A DNA stretch of 64,000 bases. Source: Erinaceus europaeus (taxonomy: Eukaryota; Chordata; Mammalia; Eulipotyphla; Erinaceidae). This document shows positions 23,894-35,800 of this stretch, piece after piece. The stretch covers positions 113,232,447 through 113,296,446 of the forward strand of contig NC_080164.1 in the NCBI RefSeq assembly GCF_950295315.1, given 5' to 3'. The notes beneath the pieces were generated by a model. That model had not been told where the DNA came from. It ran no database searches and was given only the letters and a program-made list of their open reading frames with translations. The position numbers and the translations under genes were made by a program. The stretch's first letter is position 1, and each line of letters begins with the position of its first letter.

Positions 23894-26800
23894 TAAGACA
23901 GACAGACAGGCAGGCAGGCAGGCAGACAGACAGACAAGCAGGCAGGCAGCTATATAGGCTATGTATTTGATATGTGGATTCTCTCAAAAGCCTAGACCAA
24001 GTAGATCAGAAGCAACCAATAGCACAGCTATATACAAGATACTGGGTACTATACAACAAACCCTAACATAAGGACTTTTCAAAGTTAACCCAATTACCAA
24101 ATAATGTGATGATAACATTAACTATCCATTGTGTTTTGAACCCTAAGGCAGCAGGAAACCTCACATCTCCACTACAGAGCCTATATTTCCCCAGTCCTGG
24201 AACCTTAGGATAGGGCCCACTTTCCCGCATGCCTCTCCCAATCCATATCAAATAATAGATCGCAACCTAATCAACGCAATGATTGCCACCTCAACATGCT
24301 TCACCTCAGACTGTGTCCAGAGACTTCATGTGTGGAATGACAACCCTTCGGCTTCATTACTCGGGTGAGACCTTTCCTTTCATAGTATTCTCTAATTCCA
24401 TCCCAGGTCGTTCACTTTCTAACAAAGTCCCAAAACCTAGATATACACCAGTTTCTGTGAGAGAGAGATATGTTCACACGTATCCATAAACTACTGCAAA
24501 ATATATACCTGAAAGCAGAAGTACACTAGAATTTGCAGTGAGTATCCCCCTAACACTTCCTCTCCACTATTCCAACCTTTGGGTCCATGATTGCTCAACA
24601 ATTTGTTTGGCTTTGTATGTTAACTCTCTTTTCAGCCACCAGGTTCCAGATGCCATCAGGATGCCGGCCAGGCTTCTCTGGACTGAAGACCCCACCAATG
24701 TGTCTTGGAGCTCCGCTTCCCCAGAGACCCACCCTACTAGGGAAAGAGAGAGGCAGACTGGGAGTATGGACCGACCAGTCAACGTCCATGTTCAGCAGGG
24801 AAGCAATTACAGAAGCCAGACCTTCCACCTTCTGCAACCCACAACGACCCTGGGTCCATACTCCCAGAGGGATAGAGAATGGGAAAGCTATCAGGGAAGG
24901 GGATGGGATATGGAGATTGGGTGGTGGGAATTGTGTGGAGTTGTACCCCTCTTACCTTATGGTTTTGTTAATTTATCCTTTATTAAATAAAAAATAAATT
25001 AAAAAAAAATAGTCAACCCCTGTCTGTGACCTTGGGAGAACAGCTGCCACTTCCAATACAGGGAATGAGGACAGAGAACTCTAGTGGTGGGTAAGGTGTG
25101 GAATTCTTTCTCTTTCTTTCTTTCTTTCTTTTTTAAGATTTTATTTATTTATTAATGAGAAAGATAGGAGAGAGAAAGAACTAGACATCACTCTGGTAGA
25201 TGCGCTGCTGGGGATCGTACTCTCATGCCTGAGAGTCCAATGCTTTATCCACTGCGCCATCTCCTGGACCACATGTGTGGAATTATTTCCAGGTTATCTT
25301 GTAATTTTGTAAACCAATATTGAATCACTAACTATATAATAAAAATTAATAATCAGTATATGATATAGCTTTGTATCACCAAGAACGCTTTTGAAATCAA
25401 GTAACACCCCAAATTTTCTATCCTACACATTATGCAAAATGTGTTTTCTCAAATAAATAAATAAATAAAAGGAATCCCAAGATAGGGGTGAAAAAAGATA
25501 AAATGAAACCTAATTAAACATCAAATGGTAGGCCCCACTTTTCTTCTGAGTTATGAAGTTTTGTTGGGTATAATTAAGTATAAACTGGGGTGGAGGGTAG
25601 ATAACATAATGGTTATGCAAACAGACTCTCATGCTTAAGGTTCCAAAGTCCCAGGTTCAATCCCCCACAGCACCATAAAGCTAGAGCTGAGCAGTGCTCT
25701 GGTAAATAAAAATAATAGTAATAACAATAATAATAAATTAAATAAACATTAATTTTTAACTGAAGAAGTGAAAAAAAATTGTTATTAGTAACCCTGCTAG
25801 ATATATTTTTCCACCAAACCAAAAAAAAAAAAAAAACAGTCCCAAGAAGCAAAGGTAGTCAAAGGACTGCAAAAGTAAGATATGTCGTTTACTACAAGTT
25901 TTCAAAAACAGATTTATTCAGGAGGAAGGAGGAGTACCAAGGAAACCTAAATCCCTAGGGTGAAACAAGATAATGGTTAGGTTGAGAATGAAAGTACTAA
26001 CATCTGTTTTGAGGAAATGTGGAAATGTATCCTTGTGATAACAAAATCCTGTAAGTGATATTGGAGTTGGAAAAATAAATTCAGTCACATAGACACACAC
26101 ACACACACACACACACACCAGATTTTCATATTATAGGATATATTTTCATAAATAAAAAATATATCTAGCAAGCTGTCACAAGGTACTCCAAGAACATAAA
26201 GAACAATATAAACTTAATTTAAAATCTCGGACTGAAAAGGATGACAGAGGACCTAGTGGGGTTGTACTGTTATATGGGAAACTGGGGAATATTATGCATG
26301 TACAAACTACTGTATTTACTGTTGAAGGTAAAACATTAATTCCCCAATAAAGAAATAAAAAAAAAATTAATGAAATAAATAAAATCTTTAAAAAAAAATC
26401 TCAGACTGAAATACAGTAATATAAACAATATAAACTTAATTTAAAAAGCAGACTGAAATACAGACATAATATATTTCTATAGAATTCTGAAACTACTGGG
26501 AATCAGGCGGTACCGAAACAGGTTAAGTGCACGTGTTGCGAAGAGCAAGGACCGGCATATGCATCCTGATTCATCCTGATTCGAGCCTCCCGGCTCCCCA
26601 CCTGCAGGGGAATCGCTTCACAGTGAAGCAGGTCTGCAGGTGTCTATCTTTCCCCCTCCGTCTTCCCCTCCTCTCTCCATTTCTCTCTGTCCTAACGATG
26701 ACATCAACAATGACAACAATAATAACTACAACAATAAAAAACAAGGGCAACAAAAGGGAAAATAAATAAATATATATATATAAAAAAGAATTCTGAAACT

Positions 26801-29800
26801 ACTACAAAGTGTCCTCCCTGCCTTTCAATATCCTTCATAAAACCAAACTTTGACATAGTAGACACTAACATTTCCATATATCAAAATCTGATTTATGTTG
26901 CTATTGCTACTGAATGCTTATATGAGAGATCTCCCAAGTTTAGTCACCCATGCAATCTCAAGTCCAAAAGATATATCTAATCATTTTGTTAATGAGGTAA
27001 TTAGATGCAATTTAGTATGTATTTCCTCAACTATTTGGTTGCCGATTGAATAACTGATATACACCAGCTGAATAAAAAATATATTTCACTCTTAAGTAAT
27101 CCAAACACCCAACTAACTGTGCAGTCTTTCAAACCTGAGATTTTAGTTGACAGCAGTAAACCTCATTTCCTGGCTCATATAATATTCATATGGTATTTGT
27201 TTATTGTAACTTCAAAAAAAAAAAAAAAGTCCAGGGGAGCTGCATGGTAGCGCAGCCGATTAAGCATACATGGCACAAAGCTCAAGGACCTGTGTAGGAC
27301 CTGAGTAAGGATCCCATTAAGAGTCCCTGGCTTACCACCTGCAGGGGGGGGGTCGCTTCACTAGCGGTGAAGCAGGTCTGCAGTTGTCTGTCTTTCTCAC
27401 CACCTTTGTCTTCCCCATCCTCTCTTGATTTCTCTCAGTCCTATCCAACAACAACAGCTATAACAACAATAACAACTACAACAAGGGCAACAACAAAAGC
27501 AACAAAGTGGGGAAAATGGCCTCCAGGAGCAGTGGATTTGTAGTGCAGGCACTGGGCCCCAGCGATAACCATGGAGGAAAAAAAAAAGTCCAACTTCACA
27601 AAGATATAGATGATGAAGGAGTCGGGAGGTAGTGCAGCGGGTTAAGTGCATATGGCGGAAAGCACAGGGACCGACATAAGGATCCCGGTTCGAGCTCACC
27701 CAGCTCCCCACCAGCAGGGGAGTCGCTTCACAAGCGGTGAAGCAGGTCTGCAGGTGTCTTTTTCTCCCCCCTCTATGTTCGCCTCCTCTCTCCATTTCTC
27801 TCTGTCCTATCTAACAGTGACGATAACAATAAAACAACAAGAGCAACAAAAGGGAATAAATAAATATTTTTAAAAAACCCTTTAAGATATAGATGATGAA
27901 GGAGTCGGGCAGTAGGGCAGCAGGTTAAGTGCACGAAGCACAAGGACCGATGAAAGGATACAGGTTCGACCTCCCCGCACCCCACCTGCAGGGGAGTCGC
28001 TTCACAGGCAGTGAAACAGGTCTGCAGGTGTCTTTCTCTCCCCATCTCTGTCTTTCCCTCCTCTCTCCATTTCTCTCTGTCCTATCCAACAACAATGACA
28101 TCAATAACAACAACAATAAGAACTACAACAATAAAACAAGGGCAACAAATGGGAATAAATAAATACTTTTTTAAAAAAATATATAGACGATGAGATGCTG
28201 AAATTGGAAGGAAAGACTGAACCAATAGCGTGTTTGGTGTCCAAAAGATGTCACGTACCAGCTGTTTCTTCCAAATATTTAAATTATCCCACGGCACCCA
28301 CTGAACAAAGACTGGAAATCTTGTGGTTAAGGGTTATCAACAGTACCTTATAATTAAGGAGACGTGAAAAAGTCATGCCATTCTCAGTTTTGCTGTCAAC
28401 CTCATATATTGTCTCATTTATCTTCAGATATTCTTTTAATTCAACCTTGAATTAAGAGGACATTTTCAGTTTTTTTCTAGAGTTTTTTTTAGTTTTCAAA
28501 ATTGTAATAAATGATTTTTTTTTTTTTAACCAGAGCACTACTCAACTGTAGCTGATAGTGGTGTGGGGGATTAAACCTGGGATTTTAGGGGCTGGCGAGT
28601 CAGCATAACGGTTAGGCAAAAGATTTTCATGCCTGGGGCTCTGAGGTTCAGTCTTTAGCACCACCATAAGCCAGAGATGAGCAGTGCTCTGGTATCTGTC
28701 TTTCATTAAAAATAAATAAAATGTTGAAAAGAAAACCGAGTCAGGTGGTGGCCTAGTGGGTTAAGCGCACGTGGTGCGAAGCACAAGGACCGGCATAAGG
28801 ATCCAGGTTCCAGCCCCTGGCTCCCCACCTGCAAGGAAGTCGCTTCACAAGTGGTGAAGCAGGTCTGCAGGTGTCTATCTCTCTCTCCCCCTCTCTATCT
28901 TCTCCTCCTCTCTCCATTCCTCTCTGTCCTATCTAACAACAACTACAACAATAATTTTTAAAAAGGGCAACAAAAAGGGAAAATAAATGAAATATAAAAA
29001 AAAAAATAAAAAGAAACCAGACACAATGGTCCTAGGAAAAAAATACAAAGAAGTCAAGTGACACACTCTATTACGAAGTTATCTGTACAATTCCTTAAAA
29101 TCTAAAACTTTTGAGGCCAGATGGTGGTGCACCTGGCTGAATGCACATGTTACAATGTGCAAGGACCCAGGTTGAGCCTCTGGTCCCCACCTGAAGGTGG
29201 AAAGCTTCACAAGTGGTAAAGTAGGGCTGCAGGTGTGTCTTTCTCCCTCTCTGTCTTTCCTTCCCTCTCTATTTCTGGCCACCTCTACTGTCTAATATAC
29301 AAATAAGGTTAATAAAAAAAAATTAAATATAAAACTTCTGGGGGGCCAGGTGGTGGCATACCTAGTTGAGTGTACATGTTATAATGTGCAAGGACCTGGG
29401 CTTGAACCTGGTCCCCACCTGCAGTGGGAAAGCTTTGCAAGTGGTAAAGCAGTGTTGCAGGTGTCTCTCTGTCTCTCTCCCTATCACCCCTTTCCCTCTC
29501 GATTTCTGTCTCTATCAAATAAATAAAGATAATGCAAAAAATATTTTTAAAAACCTAAAACTTTTTGTCTTATTAGTCTGTAGTTTAAATTCCAAAAACC
29601 ACCTTATATTTTATCTACAGGAAAAATGTATAACTCTAGAAAAAAATGTTTGACCAAAAATTTGTAACTATAAGTGCAGTGTATCTTAAAAGAATTAATG
29701 TCTAATTTGACAATTAAGGTGAGAAAATGAGAAAATTCTATATTTGATACAAATGCAGAACCATCAAATTTCAAATTAAAATTATTTTCTGAATAGTTAT

Positions 29801-32800
29801 TTAGACATAGAACACGTACGTATATATATTCTATTTTAAAGGAATTATGATTGTTTACTTTTTAAAAGCTTTTTGGGAACACTATTATTAGGGACTTTAA
29901 ACTTGAATCCATGCAAAACTTTAACTTATTAAAATATGTGATCTGGGAGGTGGTGCAGCGGATAAAGCACTGGAGGTCCTGAATTTAATCCCCAGCAGCA
30001 CATGTGCCACAGTAAAATCTGGTTCTCTCTCTCTCTCTCTCTCTCCCCCCTCCTATCTCTCTCATTAATAAGTAAATAAAAATATCTTTTTTAAAAAATC
30101 ACTTTTTGGGGCCAGGTGGTGGTGTACCTGGTTAAGCACACAAATTACAATGCACAAGGATGTAGGTTCAAGGCCCTGGTCCCTACCTACAAGGGGAAAG
30201 TTTCACAAGTGGTGAAGCAGGGCTGCAGGTGTCTCCCTGTCTCCTTCTGTATCTCTCTCACCCTCTCAATTTCTCTGTCTCTATCCAATAATAAATAAAG
30301 CTATATTAAAAAAAAAATCACTGTATCTACCAAAGCATAACTATCTGAAAACTTTAAGATGATGTTTTTTTATGTGCCAGTAACAAAAAAAGAAACTCAA
30401 CCACTGGATTTTACCAAATGAAAAAGCTGACATAGAGAGAAAAAATATGGAAAAATAGAATAGTCAGAAAATCTCTTTCAATAAATATTAAAAGCTGATG
30501 GGCCAGGCACTGTTCCAGGTATATCAAATAGGTCAATGATGTGAATTGAGTTTATACTCTACACAGAAACTTATTAAAGTATAATACAGGTGGAATTATG
30601 CCTTTTCACTTAACCCAAGTAATTTTTTTATAGTATGTTTGCTACTTTTCTAAGACGATACATAACAAACCAACACAGTACAAACTTTAGGTACATACTG
30701 GTCTAAACTGACTGGTATAATATGCTGCCTGGAGGAATTGTTGTAGATCTCTGACATTATTCAATGTTGCACTCATTCCAATAATTTGAGTTGTTTCTAA
30801 AAAAAAAAAGTATTAAAGAAAATACATTAATCAGTAATAGCATACCAGTAATTTCACAACTTGTCTTTATGTTCTGATTCTTCCTCAGTCATTGATAAAA
30901 GGGGGTGAGGAAGAAGGTAAAGGCAATAAAACTACACAGATGAAAAACAGAAAGACCAAATCTTATGTCTGAGCACAAGATGTAAGGAAAAATGACAGAC
31001 AAGATGTAAGGAAAAATGACAGCAGATGTTCTTAAATGGCAGCTTCATTTGTCTTCACCATTTTACATCCTGTCTTCAACAAAATTTATAAACTTGAGAA
31101 TGAAAATTTGAATATATAAACTTTAGAAATGAAAAAATTGAGGTAAAAATCTTTAGTATACATTATCTAAGTAGTGACAGAATTACGCCTTTTATAGGTC
31201 ACTTGATTACAAATCTATCAGTAACTACATTTCAATAAAACACTCACTGCTAGTGTAGAGGATTTTTGCGAGGGTCATTTCCAGTACAGCCCCACGACTT
31301 CCTTCACCAATCATGTGCAACTAAAAGCAAAGGGAACAAAGTGAGTCCGCACTTAATACCTCTAAGAGCATGCATATATTTGTATGACATGGAGTAAGCC
31401 TTCCTTGTAACTCAATCATTTTGGGTATACAGGTAGAGTACAGGTGCATTATTCTAATTATGAGTTAATGAGATTTGGGGTCAACATCTGGAAACTATAA
31501 GCATTTATAAAATTCAATATGCATATAAATATTCATCTGCATTTCAAGAAACACTTGACACAAAACTGAATTTATTATTATTTATTAATTATTGGACAGA
31601 GAAATTTAGAGGGGAAGGGGGCAAAAGAGAGGGAGAGACAGAGACAACTGCAGCTTCACCACTCATGAAGCTTTCCCCTCTGCAGGAGGGAAGCTGGATC
31701 CTTGTGCACTGTAATGTGCATGAGCACTTAACCAGTTGCACCACTGCCTGGCCCCCACTAGATTGTCTTTTTTTTTTTCACGAGAGCACTGGCTTATGCA
31801 AAGGATTGAACCTGGGACATTAGAGCCTTGGGCATGAGAATCTCTTTGTATAGCCATTATGCTATCTACCCCCACCCACAAAACTGAATTTAAGATGATC
31901 AGGTATAAAATATCTTCCTTTGTAGTTTCTCATATTATTCTCTTAGAGCTATGAAGCAGATCCCTATGTTGATGAAAGTATAATAAAAAAAAAACTCAAT
32001 AAATTACAAAAGTAAGGGAGTACAGCTGGTTGAGTGCACACATTACAGTGTACAAGGACACAGGTTCAACCCTCTGGTCCCCACATATAGCAGGGAGGCT
32101 TCATGAATGGCAAAGCAGAGCTGCAGGTGTGTCTTGTCTCCTCTTATCTCTTCTTCCCCTCTCTACTTCACTCTGTCTCTATTAAAAATAAATAATTACA
32201 TAAATAAATAAATAAATAAAGAGGTAGGAACCAACCTCATCTATAACAACCAGGCCCAAACAATTAATCCTTTCAGTTTCAATCAAAGAGTTCACCAGAC
32301 TATGTCCTTTTTCAATAGTAGCAATGTATAGTGATTTCTTTTCCCTTCTTTTAATTGGAGGAAATTTTCCTTTGCTTCCAGCATATTCTTCAACAAAGAA
32401 ACCGAGTTCTATAGCAAAACTTGACAAACTTGAAATCTAGATTAGTTAAAACAAACAAAACCCAGAAAAATAAGCACTCTAAGTACTCACAGGTATATAA
32501 AACACCTAAGTACATAATACTGATCAGTAGGAACACACACACACAACATGTATCTAAGAAATGGAAACAATTTTTAAACTATATAAAAAATGTGAAAATA
32601 AATTCAACTCCAATATATATTTTTTAAGAACATCAACATAAACATTTGCTTTGATAAAATACTTGATTATTTTCTACTTGATAAAGAAGACTAAATATCC
32701 GCAGGCCATTGAAAATAGTTGAATCCACCCATTATAGTGGCCTGGGAAGGCAGCACAGTAGGAGGGCTCTGTAATTGCAAACATGAGGTCTTGAGTTTTG

Positions 32801-35800
32801 ATTCCTAGCTGCACACATGCCAGAGGACTGCTATGGTCTCTCTCCCATGACATAAAAACAATTCATTATTTTAAAAAATAACACTCTACAACAGGTATTT
32901 TAGTGCTGATTGTTGATAAGTACATATTATTTTTATACATCCCAAAATATTAATCCTGTCACTAGTAGAGGCAACTCTTTTTCCTCAATAAAATGTTGTT
33001 GACTAGTTTTTGTCTTAATATTACAATATCAGCAAATACCACATTACCAAAAAAATAAATAAATAAATAAAACCTTTTCTTGGACAATTGCCACATAAGG
33101 TAGGATCATTAAAACATCTTTCTTCCGGCAAAGTAGTTCTTGCAGCATTAATATTTCAGCTACTAGGGTTTTTCCACCACTTGTTGGCAAGGAATATATT
33201 AAATTTCTTCTTTCTTGCACAGAATTCAGTGTTAAGCAAGTGTGTTGCCATTCTGTGGAATTTTAAATAAAAAGCATTATTTCCTCCAACAATCTCAGGA
33301 ACTTTCTAAGAAGGAAGTCAAATTCTACCATGTAGCAATCTTCTAATGATGGGATCATGCATCAATACTAAACACCAAAATCCCCCTTTTTTTTTTTTTT
33401 TTGTGAGATGTGATCTAAAATTGGAATTCAGAGCTGCTCAGGGGAATTAGCCCTCCTGGGTGCCAGCTGCAGACTTAAATGTGACAAGAGGCATTATCTG
33501 GGCCATGAGAAAAATTGAAGGACAGTTCAAGAGGATTTATTTGAACTTAAGGTTCTTACATTCTGTAAGATTTTCTTTTCTTTTTTCTTTCTTTTTTTTT
33601 TTAAGATTTTAGTGATGAAAGATAGGAGAGAGAAAAAGAACCAGACGTCACTCTGGTACATGTGCTGCCAGGGCTTGAACTCAGGACCTCACGCTTGAGA
33701 GTCTAGCACTTTATCCACTGCACCACCTCCCAGACCACTCTGTAAGATTTTTCTAACCTTCCCTTCTATATTCACCCAAATATCATCTTAGAGCGAAAGT
33801 GGGAAGAGGAGAAAAATAAATGAATAAAAAATTACTCAATTGGCTTTTGAAAGAGCTATACTACGAATGGCCCTCATGCTACCTGGAACTGACAGAGTGA
33901 ACCATACTTACCGACTAGCACAGCTAGGATCCCCATAAGTTACCCAGGTACAATTCATCAAGAGGGACCAGAGCCAGGGAGATCAGCAGCACAACACAGA
34001 ACATACATGTCTGAAATCTCAGGTTTGCTTCTTACAACCACCATATGCCAAAGCTGAGTAGTGTTTCTCTCATGAAAATATAGTTTTGGCTTTTTTAAAA
34101 AGAAAAAACAACAGGGGGGTTCAGTGATGGCACACCAAGTTAAGCACACATGGCATAAAGCACAAGGATTGGCCTGAGGATACCGGTTTGAGCCCCTGGC
34201 TCCCCACCTGCAGAGGGGTCACTTAACAAGTGGTGAAGCAGATCTGTGTCTTTCCCTCCTCTCTTGATTTCTCTCTGTCCTATCCAACAACAGCTATAGC
34301 AAAAAGTAACAAAATGGGGGGGCGTGGCCATCAGGAGCTGTGGATTCATAGTGCAGTCATCAAATCCCAGCAATAACCCTGACAAAAGAAAAGACAGCGA
34401 GTCAAGTGGTATTGCAGCGGGGTAAGCACACACGGTGCAAAGCGCAAAGAACTGCATAAGAATCATGGAAGGCAGGAAGGAAGGGAGGGAGGGAGGAAGG
34501 AAGGAAGGAAGGAAGGAAGGAAGGAAGGAAGGAAGGAAGGAAAGGAGGGAGGGAGGGAGGAAAGAAAGGAGGGAGGGAGGAAGGAAGGAAGGGAGAAAGG
34601 GTAAAGAAAGGAAGAGTGGGAGTCTGGCAGTAGTGCAGCAGGTTAAACGCACGCACGTGACGCGAAGCGCAAAGATGGCATAAGGATCCCGGTTGGAGTC
34701 CCCAGCTCCTCACCTGCAGGGGAGTCGTTTCACAGGTGGTGAAGCAGGTCTTCAGGTATCTATCTTTATCTCCCCCTCTGTCTTCCCCTCCTCTCTCCAT
34801 TTCTCTCTGTTCTATATAACAATGGCAACATCAATAACAACAATAACTACAATTAAGGAAAAAACAAGGGCAAAAAAAGGGAAAATAAATATAAAAAAAA
34901 TTTTTAAAAAGGGAGATGGAAGGTAGATTACTATATACTTAATATAGAGGTGGAAAAAAAGTAAATCATAAGTGTGTTAGTATGAACCCAGTTATGTGTA
35001 TATACTATGATATGTGCATAGAAAAATTGGTTTTGGCTGTATTACATGTTTTCTAAAAAAAAAAAAGAAAGAAAATATTGAATGAAAAAAGTTGCAGATA
35101 TTAAACAGTTGAGATCTAGGAGGTGGCACAGTGAGTAGAATACTGAACTTGAAAACATGAGGTCCAGAGTTTGATCTTTGGCATTGCATACAGATAGTCT
35201 AGTTCTCTTTTTCTCTCTTCTTCTCTTAAAAAAATACACATCTTAAAAAAAAAATTTTTTTTAATGTAAATCTAGGCAGGGAAATAGCTCACTTGGGAAG
35301 GCACTTGGTGTACCATGTGCATGAGTGACTTCAGAAACTAGCTCCCACTACACTGCGGGAAGTCTGTGTTTTGATTGCTCCCTTTCTCCCTGTCTCTTTC
35401 TGGATGTCAGCCTGGAGCAGCAAAAGCCCCTGTGATGAAGGGGAAAAAGTCATCTCTGAATAACAGTTACAAGTAACTTTATTTTGCTCTGGTGATTTCC
35501 AAATGCATGCAAATGTCTATGTCCTTTTTTTCTCTTTTTTTATATTTATTTATTCCCTTTTGTTGCCCTTGTTTTACTGTTATAGTTATTATTGATGTCG
35601 TTCTTGGATAGGACAGAAAGAACTGGAGGAGGGGAAGACAGAGAGGGAGAGAGAAAGATAGATACCTGCAGACCTGCTTCATCATCTGTGAAGCGACTCG
35701 CCTACAAGTGGGGAGCCGGGGGCTTGAACTGGGATCCTTCTGCCAGTCCTTTGTGCTTTGTGCCATGTGCGCTTAACCTGCTGCACTACCGCTCAACTCC

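Noticed and set aside
23850..23950. CRISPR-like repeat array
   Set aside because: Simple 4-bp microsatellite without spacers, in a mammalian genome.
24538..24997. Overlapping 150- and 136-codon frames
   Set aside because: They lie in repeat U, overlap each other and show no recognised domain; treated as part of the repeat, not a gene.
34140..34800. 170- and 132-codon frames rich in FLPS repeats
   Set aside because: Translation of the (GGAA)n tract and SINE-A.
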